From Acidobacteriota bacterium (GTDB lineage Bacteria > Acidobacteriota > Blastocatellia > Pyrinomonadales > Pyrinomonadaceae), in the NCBI GenBank assembly GCA_023436495.1, contig JAEZIT010000038.1, positions 1 to 17,135 on the forward strand: DNA of 17,135 nucleotides. Direction: 5' to 3'. A program made the translations under genes and the position numbers. The notes beneath the pieces are model-generated. The model was not told where the DNA came from, searched no databases, and saw only the letters and a program-made list of their open reading frames with translations. Positions 1-5,287 of the stretch are shown here, in pieces (position 1 is the first letter of the stretch; each line of letters begins with the position of its first letter).

Positions 1-115
1 GAATGCGACTACGCAGCCGGTTGACCAGGGAGGCAATGGTTCGTCGACGTTCGGACGCGTCACGACGTATCGCGACCCTCGTGTTATGCAGTTCGGTGCG
101 AAATTCTATTTCTAG
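1..115 (+). CDS. TonB-dependent receptor (Oar-like), C-terminal end only
   Basis: Partial gene entering from the left edge; the codon frame starts at base 2 and stops at TAG 113-115. The 37 visible residues include FGRVTTYRDPRVMQFGAKFYF-type sequence, ending in an aromatic phenylalanine. The pattern 'FGR-T--RDPR-MQFG-K--F-stop' is typical of the last beta strand of the large carboxypeptidase-regulatory/TonB-dependent outer-membrane receptors abundant in Acidobacteriota, where the terminal Phe is the BAM recognition signal. The role would be an outer-membrane barrel, with substrate unknown. A hairpin at 158-180 followed by a T-rich stretch can end its transcript. Only the tail is seen, so the family call rests on this motif alone. 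Confidence 0.7.
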   Translation, partial: NATTQPVDQGGNGSSTFGRVTTYRDPRVMQFGAKFYF

Positions 116-157
116 ATTTTGGCCCGAGATGTTTTAGAACTGCCCGCGGCAGAAATT

Positions 158-180
158 GGCCCCGCCTCCCCGGCGGGGCC
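158..180. terminator. GC-rich hairpin terminator, probably bidirectional (T0)
   Basis: Perfect 9-bp stem GGCCCCGCC / GGCGGGGCC with a 5-base loop. On the plus strand it is followed by TTTCCTTT, so it can end the receptor gene. On the minus strand it lies 43 bases past the stop of the 223-939 gene, followed by AATTT. It belongs to the same hairpin family as those at 3192-3217 and 3581-3602. Confidence 0.75.
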
Positions 181-222
181 TTTCCTTTACCGTTTTCTGG
201 ATTTCCCGCCGGCCGCTCCGGC

Positions 223-939
223 TCAGCTCCCCTCTTCCTTCCGGAACCGGTAGTCATGGTGGAGCAGCAGTAGCATCTGCTCGCTCTCGTCGAACCAGGG
301 CTCGCCTTCGGGGGAGCCGGTGCTGCGGGCGACGTACCTGGATAGCGACTCCTGGATCTCCTCGAGCCACTCGTACGCCTGGTCGTGAATGCCAATCCCG
401 GCGCTGTTGTCGGAGGGGTATTGGATCGAGCAGTCCGGGTAAATTCGGTACTCGTCACGGCCGACGCGGTAGGTCTCCAACGGTTCTTTCGCGAACCGGC
501 CGATGAATTCGACGTCTGAACCCACGCTCGCGTAAACGGGCTTCTCGCGTTGGTACGCGGCTTTTAGGAAGGCGGCGCCGGCGTCGCAGCTGAGCAGGTC
601 GATCCCGCCCTTTAGGCTGGCGAACTGCTGGTAAATAAATTTTGCCGCCTGCTCGCCGAACATCCGAACATCGAGGCGGCCGCCGTTCACGAACGCCGGC
701 CAGTTCGCTCGGCTCGCCAGCGCCCAGGCCTGGAAGCCGCCGGGCTCCCCCGCGGCATCGCAATCGCGCCATTCGACGAAAAACTTCGGGAAAAGCGTAG
801 CGAAATCCTTCAGCGCGTGGACGGCGTCGGCCTTGTTAGTGAATGCTTCAACGTCGGGGTCGCTGCCCTCGACGGTGACGAAATAGATAGATTTTCCATC
901 GGCGGAGGGTTCCAGCCGGGCGGAAACATAAAGTGACAT
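223..939 (-). CDS. hypothetical protein, 238 aa (accessory region)
   Basis: Not recognised. It encodes 238 residues, acidic and apparently soluble, with no signal peptide or membrane segment. Features include a leucine-rich acidic C-terminus (ESEQMLLLLHHDYRFRKEE) and a central segment with 'GGIDLLSCDAGAAFLKAAY'. The ATG at 939 is supported by a strong ribosome site, AAAGGAGCTA at 945-954, six bases from the start. It is the last gene of the leftward series and appears to have its own promoter, because a terminator (1023-1047) lies just upstream. It is bounded downstream by hairpin 158-180. No function can be assigned; the neighbours suggest an element-borne accessory protein. Confidence 0.8.
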   Translation of the reverse strand: MSLYVSARLEPSADGKSIYFVTVEGSDPDVEAFTNKADAVHALKDFATLFPKFFVEWRDCDAAGEPGGFQAWALASRANWPAFVNGGRLDVRMFGEQAAKFIYQQFASLKGGIDLLSCDAGAAFLKAAYQREKPVYASVGSDVEFIGRFAKEPLETYRVGRDEYRIYPDCSIQYPSDNSAGIGIHDQAYEWLEEIQESLSRYVARSTGSPEGEPWFDESEQMLLLLHHDYRFRKEEGS

Positions 940-975
940 TTAGTTAGCTCCTTTGTAGGTCGTTCGTAACGTCCA

Positions 976-1004
976 TGTCTAGCTCTGCGGGCCCGGATTT
1001 TCAA
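976..1004 (-). promoter_or_regulatory. candidate sigma-70 promoter for the 223-939 gene
   Basis: Minus strand TTGAAA (999-1004), 17-base spacer, TAGACA (976-981). The -35 is good and the -10 is weak. Its position between the terminator at 1023-1047 and the ribosome site at 945-954 makes it reasonable. Confidence 0.35.
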
Positions 1005-1022
1005 ATCGGCATGAGCAGAAAA

Positions 1023-1047
1023 AAGCCCCGCGAAGGAGGCGGGGCTT
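1023..1047 (-). terminator. Rho-independent terminator after the 1072-1641 gene (T3)
   Basis: On the minus strand a 9-bp stem AAGCCCCGC / GCGGGGCTT with a 7-base loop is followed directly by a run of T (plus-strand A1019-A1024). It starts 25 bases after the stop of the upstream gene. This is a textbook intrinsic terminator. Confidence 0.9.
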
Positions 1048-1071
1048 CTCTGGCTTGAAGAGGTTCGACTG

Positions 1072-1641
1072 TTACCGGCCGACGGCGGTTCCTCGGCGTC
1101 GGCTGCCGAACAGGGCCTCCAGGACCCGCTCGGTTACGGGATCCCGCTCCGCAACGCCGATCGGCTCGAATTTGCCCGCGGCGATCCACCAGCGCAGGTA
1201 CCGGCCGAGCTTGTTTATCTGCTCCGCGGGCGTCCCGGCGTACAAGCGCTCGGGGTGCGGATCGTGCTTGATCGACGGCCTCGCCCACCAGCTGGTCCCC
1301 CCGAGCATCAGGCAGCCGAGGCAATAGCTGCCGTGCTTGTACAGCTCGATGATGGGGGCGAACTCGTACGTGGAGCGGTCGGCCTCGCCGTAAACGGCCA
1401 CGGTGGCGGCCAGGTGCTTCTCCTCCCGCGGGGTGAGCGGCTCGGTGCGGGGCCGCCCGTCGCCGCAGAACAGCCGGTACCGCTCGGAATAGCTAATCAC
1501 GGAGCGGAGGGCGACGCGGGAGAATTTGTCCATCCTGACGGAGCCTTCGGCTATCGTCGGGTACCTATCGTTCTCGAGCAGGCGGGCGAGGTAGAGCCCG
1601 TCATGGTCCAATTCGTCTAGTTTCACGGTGAATGTAAGCAT
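1072..1641 (-). CDS. hypothetical protein, 189 aa (accessory region)
   Basis: Not recognised. The chosen start is ATG 1641 (MLTFTVKLDELDHDGLYLAR...). An in-frame TTG at 1674 would add 11 residues but has no better support. The protein is soluble and basic toward its end (FGSRRRGTAVGR). It has a Cys pair in 'YCLGCLMLGG', a tryptophan-rich segment 'TSWWARPS' and, further on, 'LGRYLRWWIAAGKFEPIGV'. There is no SD immediately before ATG 1641. Instead, a strong AGGAGG at 1715-1720 precedes a 14-codon reading frame that stops 17 bases upstream of this ATG, so translation may be coupled. It is terminated by the hairpin at 1023-1047. Function unknown. Confidence 0.7.
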   Translation of the reverse strand: MLTFTVKLDELDHDGLYLARLLENDRYPTIAEGSVRMDKFSRVALRSVISYSERYRLFCGDGRPRTEPLTPREEKHLAATVAVYGEADRSTYEFAPIIELYKHGSYCLGCLMLGGTSWWARPSIKHDPHPERLYAGTPAEQINKLGRYLRWWIAAGKFEPIGVAERDPVTERVLEALFGSRRRGTAVGR

Positions 1642-1658
1642 ATGTTTTTCGCGTATTC

Positions 1659-1703
1659 TTAGGTGCTGCCGCAATGTCTGGGGTTATCGGTCGTGGGAGG
1701 CAC
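1659..1703 (-). CDS. possible 14-residue leader peptide upstream of the 1072-1641 gene
   Basis: Minus-strand GTG at 1703 lies 11 bases after a perfect AGGAGG (1715-1720). It opens a short frame, VPPTTDNPRHCGST, closed by TAA at 1659-1661. The stop is 17 bases before ATG 1641 in another frame. The strong ribosome site has no other obvious start to serve, which is the only reason to propose this peptide. It could instead be chance. Confidence 0.25.
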   Translation of the reverse strand: MPPTTDNPRHCGST

Positions 1704-1788
1704 GCTCGTTGCAACCTCCTGCTTGAGCACAGATTCGAGGTTATTTTCGACAGAGTCAATAGCGATTTTCGATCGTAGGCCTTCCTTC

Positions 1789-1986
1789 TCACGAGTTCAC
1801 AGGTTCCGCCCTGAAACCCAATGAACAAGGGGGTTCGAGCCTCAAGAGTCTCACCGCGGCGAGGAAGATACCCCCTAGGGCCAAAAAAAGCACCGCGATG
1901 CTGATCGCGATGCTGGTTTCCCGATGCCGACACTTCCCCGTAACCGGCGAGGAGAATCTACCTACGCCCCGCCTTCCTGGATACAA
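1789..1986 (-). CDS. possible small membrane protein, 65 aa, start uncertain
   Basis: An open minus-strand frame ends at 1789 and encodes a clear hydrophobic segment, ETSIAISIAVLFLALGG and on to IFLAAVRLL, followed by a short polar tail. The only usable start in frame is TTG 1986, right at the end of the upstream terminator (1988-2020) and without an SD. It may therefore be a remnant rather than an expressed gene. The segment encoding TSIAISIAV is repeated at 4503-4527, where the frame then breaks, which suggests a once-coding sequence. Low confidence. Confidence 0.25.
   Translation of the reverse strand: MYPGRRGVGRFSSPVTGKCRHRETSIAISIAVLFLALGGIFLAAVRLLRLEPPCSLGFRAEPVNS
1895..1919. repeat. 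25-bp dispersed repeat, copy A
   Basis: Contains GCGATGCTG twice, 12 bases apart, followed by GTTT. It matches 4503-4527 at 24 of 25 positions. Read on the minus strand it encodes TSIAISIA, the start of a hydrophobic segment. Confidence 0.7.
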
Positions 1987-1987
1987 A

Positions 1988-2020
1988 AAGCTGTGCCGCC
2001 GGAAGCAGCCGGCACGGCTT
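1988..2020 (-). terminator. Rho-independent terminator after the 2099-3116 gene cluster (T4)
   Basis: Minus strand: an 11-bp stem (AAGCCGTGCCG with AAGCTGTGCCG's complement, one G-T pair), an 11-base loop, then a T5 run (plus-strand A1985-A1989). It lies about 80 bases past the stop of the 64-aa membrane protein and closes that leftward cluster. Confidence 0.85.
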
Positions 2021-2098
2021 GAAGAATCGCGAATTGATGGCCCCGCGCTGCCGCACGAAGGCCCTACCGCGGGCTTTGTGCCGACGGCAAGGGACTTA

Positions 2099-2293
2099 CT
2101 ACCCGCCGAATCCCGAAGCCACAGACGAGGCGTGGAACCCGAATATCGCGGATACGGACAGCAATAACGCAAACATTAAAAGCACAATTAGAAGTCGCAT
2201 AATTTCATCCTGCTCCAGCCGCAGCGCGTCCGCAGTATCGCCGCGGCCCGCGCGTAGGTGTAGGTTTGTATATTCGCCGATTACAAGCAGCAT
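2099..2293 (-). CDS. small single-pass membrane protein, 64 aa
   Basis: Start ATG 2293 has an excellent ribosome site, GAGGAGGTTCAG directly before it. Residues 1-32 are polar (MLLVIGEYTNLHLRAGRG...). Residues 33-53 are a strong transmembrane helix (RLLIVLLMFALLLSVSAIFG), followed by a short Gly/Ser tail. An internal Met32 (MRLLIVLL...) could give a 33-residue form. The gene is the last of the cluster 3116-2099 and follows its neighbour by 10 bases, so it is probably co-transcribed. The family is not recognised. Small membrane proteins of this size in phage or element operons include holin-like proteins and membrane modulators, but nothing here proves either. Confidence 0.65.
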   Translation of the reverse strand: MLLVIGEYTNLHLRAGRGDTADALRLEQDEIMRLLIVLLMFALLLSVSAIFGFHASSVASGFGG

Positions 2294-2303
2294 CTGAACC
2301 TCC

Positions 2304-2537
2304 TCAGTCGAATAGCTTGTCCTGGCAAGGATCCTGCTCCGGTGGCGGGAACACCCCGCCGGCAAGTTTCCAGCGCAGATCCCGAAGCCGCGCCGTGTGG
2401 CCGCGCGTCCAAGATCCGCCCAGCGGTAGGCCGAGCTCCAGAGCCGGGGACATCTCAAGCAACTCGTCCAAAATTTCTAGTTCTACGGCCGTCACCCTTT
2501 CGGCCGCGTCCGCAGTATGTTCGGGGGTCGTCCTCAT
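2304..2537 (-). CDS. hypothetical protein, 77 aa
   Basis: Chosen start ATG 2537 (MRTTPEHTADAAERVTAVELEILDELLEMSP...). The upstream codons are low-complexity Arg/Pro and overlap the previous gene, so they are rejected. It is predicted soluble and helical in its first half, with a basic middle and a proline-containing C-terminus (FPPPEQDPCQDKLFD). The ribosome site is weak, and it starts 25 bases after the stop of the upstream gene and ends 10 bases before the next, consistent with coupled translation in one leftward operon. Function unknown. Confidence 0.55.
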   Translation of the reverse strand: MRTTPEHTADAAERVTAVELEILDELLEMSPALELGLPLGGSWTRGHTARLRDLRWKLAGGVFPPPEQDPCQDKLFD

Positions 2538-2562
2538 ATAGCGTCCAAAAGCCTGCTGCACT

Positions 2563-2877
2563 TCACCGGCAGGCGGCGGTTCCCGCGGGCTTCCAGATCT
2601 CCCGCACCAGAGCGGCCGCGGCACCGGCGGGCGTGCCGGCCCGCGCCGCGATCGCTTTTTGTAACGTTTCCAGGTCCTCGTCGACGCTCTGGTGTAACTC
2701 AAATCCGGCCTCCATTTCAAATCCGGATAATCGAATGTACGCGTAGGCGAGCCCGTCGAGGCTGTTCAGAGCCGCCAGGACGCCGCCGCGTCGGGCGCAA
2801 ACGACCGTCAGGAACGTGCGGGTCATCGGATGCAAGTCTTCGATGGTGATAGCGTGTTGTGTGTTCATATTCGTCAT
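2563..2877 (-). CDS. hypothetical protein, 104 aa
   Basis: Start ATG 2877 overlaps the stop of the upstream gene by four bases (ATGA), with GGGAG eight bases before it. The product (MTNMNTQHAITIEDLHPMTRT...) is soluble and alanine/leucine rich. Its central region, LAALNSLDGLAYAYIRLSGFE, is followed by a helical 'HQSVDEDLETLQKAIAAR' and an alanine-rich C-terminus. There is no recognisable domain or catalytic motif. The overlap shows translational coupling with the 2874-3116 gene, so the two products may act together. Confidence 0.65.
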   Translation of the reverse strand: MTNMNTQHAITIEDLHPMTRTFLTVVCARRGGVLAALNSLDGLAYAYIRLSGFEMEAGFELHQSVDEDLETLQKAIAARAGTPAGAAAALVREIWKPAGTAACR

Positions 2878-3116
2878 AGTATTGCTCCCATTTTTAGCTT
2901 TAGCAGTTCGTCCCTAAACGCCCGCCAGAGCCGATCAAGCAGGTACGGCGACAGGGTTACGATTCTGCCGTCGGAGGTAGCCCGGCCGGTCTCCATCAAG
3001 GTTTCCAGCTGCCCGAAACGCCGTACTTTCTCGATGCTGGTGGCGGTGTCCTGGCACCGGCGGTAATGCGCCGCCAGGACCGTCCTTCTTGTTAATACTC
3101 GATAGTTGCTACTCAT
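2874..3116 (-). CDS. hypothetical protein, 80 aa
   Basis: Start ATG 3116 (MSSNYRVLTRRTVLAAHYRRC...) is preceded by AGGGAG eight bases upstream. A longer frame to 3182 is possible but has no ribosome site. The protein is small, basic and helical. It ends KLKMGAIL, with its TGA overlapping the next start. Segments such as 'QLETLMETGRATSDGRIVTLSPYLLDRLW' suggest a compact folded domain, perhaps nucleic-acid or protein binding, but this is only a guess from charge. First gene of the coupled cluster running to 2099. Confidence 0.65.
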   Translation of the reverse strand: MSSNYRVLTRRTVLAAHYRRCQDTATSIEKVRRFGQLETLMETGRATSDGRIVTLSPYLLDRLWRAFRDELLKLKMGAIL

Positions 3117-3191
3117 CTCTGATCTCCCTGGAGGCTCCGCCCCCTTACTCTGCAGATTCCTCGGGATATTCGACACAGTCAAATCCGGGTG

Positions 3192-3217
3192 GGCCCGCTA
3201 TTGTTCGCCGGCGGGCC
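3192..3217 (-). terminator. GC-rich hairpin overlapping the stop codon of the 3198-3569 gene (T2)
   Basis: Stem GGCCCGC / GCGGGCC (7 bp) with a 12-base loop. The TAG stop of the gene (3198-3200) sits at the loop-stem junction, and no T run follows, so termination would be inefficient. The segment 3192-3232 is clearly related to the hairpin region 3581-3616. Confidence 0.55.
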
Positions 3218-3569
3218 GATCGGGCTGGTTCAGGTGCTCCGCGGCGTATTCCGGGGCGAGCTGGATCTCGAATTCCGGGCGGCGCAGCAGGTGGTGAAGC
3301 TCGAACGCCCACCAGTTGTGATTGACCTTGGCTTCCGTGCCGATCTGGTCCGTGTAGGTGCCCAGGGCGCACTCGACGATCGTGCCGGCGAACGCGAAAT
3401 AGATCGTGTTCCCGCGGCGAACGAGGTCGACGGTCTGGGGGGCAACCTCCACCTTCTGCCACCAGGCGATGTTCTCGAAGCTGTCGTCCCTTTTCACGAC
3501 CTTTTCTTTCAGGCGGATGGTGCCGATCTTCTGCGCGATGTTCTGATATCCGTTGTTGTAGAAGTTCAT
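3198..3569 (-). CDS. hypothetical protein, 123 aa
   Basis: Encodes MNFYNNGYQNIAQKIGTIRLKEKVV..., a soluble protein with a beta-rich middle (NTIYFAFAGTIVECALG), a tryptophan motif (NHNWWAFELHHLLRRPEFEIQLAPEY) and a C-terminal tail NQPDRPAGEQ. The tail is encoded by sequence that is elsewhere part of a terminator hairpin (compare 3581-3616), so the frame seems to have grown into a terminator copy. The start ATG 3569 lies only 12 bases past hairpin 3581-3602 and has no SD, so its expression route is unclear. Family not recognised. Confidence 0.65.
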   Translation of the reverse strand: MNFYNNGYQNIAQKIGTIRLKEKVVKRDDSFENIAWWQKVEVAPQTVDLVRRGNTIYFAFAGTIVECALGTYTDQIGTEAKVNHNWWAFELHHLLRRPEFEIQLAPEYAAEHLNQPDRPAGEQ

Positions 3570-3580
3570 GGTGGTAAGAG

Positions 3581-3602
3581 GGCCCGCTTTCCCCGGCGGG
3601 CC
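3581..3602 (-). terminator. GC-rich hairpin terminator after the 3617-3823 gene (T1)
   Basis: Stem GGCCCGC / GCGGGCC with an 8-base loop, lying 15 bases beyond the TAG of the zinc-ribbon gene on the minus strand and followed by CTCTT rather than a T run. It shares stem and flank (CCAGCCCGA-CGGCCCGCCGG) with 3192-3232. Confidence 0.6.
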
Positions 3603-3616
3603 GTTCGGGCTGGGGC

Positions 3617-3823
3617 CTATAAGGAAGCAAGCAGCGCGGCTTCCTCGGGGAGCAGCACGCCGAGGGCCTGGCGCTGCAGCAGGTCCTCGCGGATCAGGCG
3701 GTCGGCCTCCGCGTACTCCGCCGCCTGGATCGGGCAGTCGTCATCCAGGCAGGCCCAGAATTTCACAACGCCGCGCAAGTACATCTGGCTCCCGCATTCG
3801 CATGTTTCGGGTTTTCTGATCAT
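3617..3823 (-). CDS. small zinc-ribbon-like protein, 68 aa
   Basis: Start ATG 3823 has a strong ribosome site, AAAGGAGCTA, eight bases upstream. The N-terminal 30 residues contain four cysteines in a CxC...CxxxxC layout: Cys8, Cys10, Cys25 and Cys30 (TCECGSQMYLRG, then FWACLDDDC). This is like a short zinc ribbon in which the intervening strands carry 'YLRGVVKFWAC'. The C-terminal half is an acidic/leucine-rich helix (EADRLIREDLLQRQALGVLLPEEAALLASL). The fold suggests a DNA, RNA or protein adaptor; no specific partner can be named. It follows the DUF6011-like gene, separated by an 18-bp palindrome. Confidence 0.7.
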   Translation of the reverse strand: MIRKPETCECGSQMYLRGVVKFWACLDDDCPIQAAEYAEADRLIREDLLQRQALGVLLPEEAALLASL

Positions 3824-3841
3824 TATTTTCTAGCTCCTTTC

Positions 3842-3859
3842 GTTACTTAAGTAAGTAAC
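3842..3859. promoter_or_regulatory. 18-bp palindrome, possible operator
   Basis: Perfect inverted repeat GTTACTTA / TAAGTAAC with a 2-base centre, lying between the stop of the 3866-4258 gene and the ribosome site of the 3617-3823 gene. It is AT-rich in a GC-rich surrounding and has the size and symmetry of a dimeric repressor site. No T run follows, so it is not a good terminator. Confidence 0.4.
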
Positions 3860-3865
3860 CGAGAC

Positions 3866-4258
3866 TTACACCTCCAAACCGGCCTCTTCGAGCTTGTTTG
3901 TCCAATGCTCGATGAAGGCCGCCTTTGCCGGGCGGTCGCTCCGGGCAAGCCAGAACTGCTCGCCGGCGTTGTAAATGTCCTCGCGGATGCTGAGGAAGAG
4001 TTTCGCGTTCTCGTCCGGGGCGTGCTTGAATTCAGGGCGGGCGATAGAACGATTGAAGATCCCCATCCATTCGCTCCGTATCCGGCGAGCCACGTCTGTG
4101 TAAAGCTTCACCACCCGAAGTCCCCCGCGGAGGCGCTCGAATTCCACCCGCCCTTCGGCCAGGACGTGCTTAATACATTCGGGTCCGAACACAAGCCCGA
4201 ACGCCTCGTGGATGTTCTTCTCGTTTATAATCTCTCGTCGGCAGCGTGCGCAATGCAT
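3866..4258 (-). CDS. DUF6011-like zinc-binding protein, 130 aa
   Basis: Start ATG 4258, with CGGAGCTA ten bases upstream. The N-terminus reads MHCARCRREIINEKNIHEAFGLVFGPECIKH: Cys3, Cys6 and Cys28 with 'FGPEC-K'. This resembles the CxxCxRx(n)GxGPxCxxK pattern of the DUF6011 family, small metal-binding domains common in phage and element genomes. A fourth ligand could be His17 or His31. The remaining 100 residues are helical and unassigned (VKLYTDVARRIRSEW..., FLSIREDIYNAGEQFWLARSD). It is the first gene of the leftward series and probably carries the promoter at 4312-4339. The family match is from pattern memory, not a search. Confidence 0.65.
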   Translation of the reverse strand: MHCARCRREIINEKNIHEAFGLVFGPECIKHVLAEGRVEFERLRGGLRVVKLYTDVARRIRSEWMGIFNRSIARPEFKHAPDENAKLFLSIREDIYNAGEQFWLARSDRPAKAAFIEHWTNKLEEAGLEV

Positions 4259-4311
4259 AGTTTCTTAGCTCCGTTTTTGAATCCGTAAGGGGCTCTCGTT
4301 ACCACCTTATG

Positions 4312-4339
4312 TCCATAGATTCCCCATTATTTTTGACAA
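4312..4339 (-). promoter_or_regulatory. candidate sigma-70 promoter of the leftward accessory gene series
   Basis: Minus strand TTGTCA (4334-4339), 16-base spacer, TATGGA (4312-4317), about 50 bases before ATG 4258. This is the best promoter-like sequence upstream of the first gene. Confidence 0.45.
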
Positions 4340-4502
4340 CATCCAGCGGTTTTCCGGTTTGTGAAGCGATTATTTTCAGTATTTGCGGGGAACGCGTAAA
4401 AGCGCCGTGTTTATTGGGTCTCAGCGTTTCCGGCGATATCGCTCCGAAGAAAACTATCTTTCAGCACGCGAAAATCCCTCGCCGAAAAGAGAAGACCGCA
4501 CT

Positions 4503-4527
4503 GCGATGCTGAGCGCGATGCTGGTTT
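4503..4527. repeat. 25-bp dispersed repeat, copy B (decayed coding remnant)
   Basis: Matches 1895-1919 at 24 of 25 positions. On the minus strand it encodes TSIALSIA, then the match to copy A continues only after a shift of frame (AVFSFRRGIFAC against AVLFLALGGIFLA). This looks like a frameshifted relative of the hydrophobic peptide at 1789-1986. Confidence 0.6.
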
Positions 4528-4718
4528 GCTGCTGCCCGCGAACAGCCCGGGAACATCCGCGGCCAAGCAAGCGACGCAGAATAATTTTGATCTTTAAGAC
4601 TTGGAGGACGCGCGGGGGGCAGGACGGAAGGACGATGGTTCCCCCTCGCCCTTTTTTGCAGTTCCCTGCCGGTAGTCCCGCGCCGGCTACGGATCAGCAT
4701 CGGGGTTCGGATCCCTGG

Positions 4719-4764
4719 AGCTTCTAGCAGCCGGAGGGACGCGTTGTATCACGAGAAGCTGCTA
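4719..4764. repeat. two overlapping inverted repeats
   Basis: AGCTTCT (4719-4725) pairs with AGAAGCT (4754-4760), and TAGCAGC (4725-4731) pairs with GCTGCTA (4758-4764). Because the arms overlap, only one hairpin could form at a time. No gene is attached to it. Confidence 0.35.
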
Positions 4765-4940
4765 CCGCGATCCGTTTCCCTTGATGCCTGGAAAACGCCA
4801 GGAATGCTCGATTAAAGCCGGTTAGTGGGCGTTTCGCCGGATTGGGCGGGCGCGTTTCTGATCACGCCGGCCCTGGAGAATCACTGCCGGGGAAAGATTT
4901 GTTGATGCGGTGATTTATTACGACTATGGTGTGTGCCAAG

Positions 4941-4956
4941 GTACCAACGACGGTAC
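4941..4956. promoter_or_regulatory. short inverted repeat before the RHH gene, possible operator
   Basis: GTACC (4941-4945) and GGTAC (4952-4956) around 6 bases, ending 12 bases before ATG 4969. GGTAC also occurs as a direct repeat spaced 12 bases, roughly one helical turn. This suits binding of two RHH dimers, but the repeat is short. Confidence 0.3.
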
Positions 4957-4968
4957 GTGACGAATCAT

Positions 4969-5178
4969 ATGAAAAAAAAAGAAACCCAAAACCCTAGCGA
5001 AAAAAGGCCGTATATATACTCGAATTTTGGCGCACTGGTGCCGAATTCGCGTGTCTCGGTAAAGCTGCCAGAACCCTACCGCGACCACTGGATGTTGTCC
5101 GCACGGCGGGAGAAGCGTTCCCTATCGTCCGTGATCGTGGAGCTGCTTAAAGAAAAGTATGGAGTCCCGACTACGTAG
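4969..5178 (+). CDS. ribbon-helix-helix DNA-binding protein, 69 aa
   Basis: Chosen start ATG 4969 (MKKKETQNPSEKRPYIYSNFG...). A GTG at 4933 would add 12 residues but runs through an inverted repeat. After a basic N-terminal tail, residues about 31-66 form a CopG/Arc-type fold: strand RVSVKLPEPY, helix YRDHWMLSARREK, turn, helix SLSSVIVELLKEKYG. Such proteins bind DNA as dimers and usually repress their own promoter or serve as antitoxins or element regulators. No toxin gene follows, so a regulator of the element is more likely. There is no SD. The repeat GTACC/GGTAC (4941-4956) just upstream is a possible operator. Confidence 0.65.
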   Translation: MKKKETQNPSEKRPYIYSNFGALVPNSRVSVKLPEPYRDHWMLSARREKRSLSSVIVELLKEKYGVPTT

Positions 5179-5287
5179 AACACCATGAGTAACTTCATTT
5201 CCAACCGACCCGGGATTTTACTGCTCGCCTTCGCGACCGCGGCGGCCGCGTTCTCCGCCGTGCCAGCACCTTGGCGCTACAAAGCGA

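Larger units (their letters stand above)
4259..4968. other. gene-poor stretch in the accessory region
   Basis: No convincing gene is seen here. The short open frames lack ribosome sites and recognisable domains. It holds a leftward promoter (4312-4339), copy B of the 25-bp repeat (4503-4527), a pair of overlapping inverted repeats (4719-4764), and the upstream region of the ribbon-helix-helix gene. It may be a decayed part of the element. Confidence 0.5.

Noticed and set aside
4309..4512. Plus-strand frame of 67 codons in the gene-poor stretch
   Set aside because: No ribosome site, and it runs through the leftward promoter and the 25-bp repeat; no recognisable domain.
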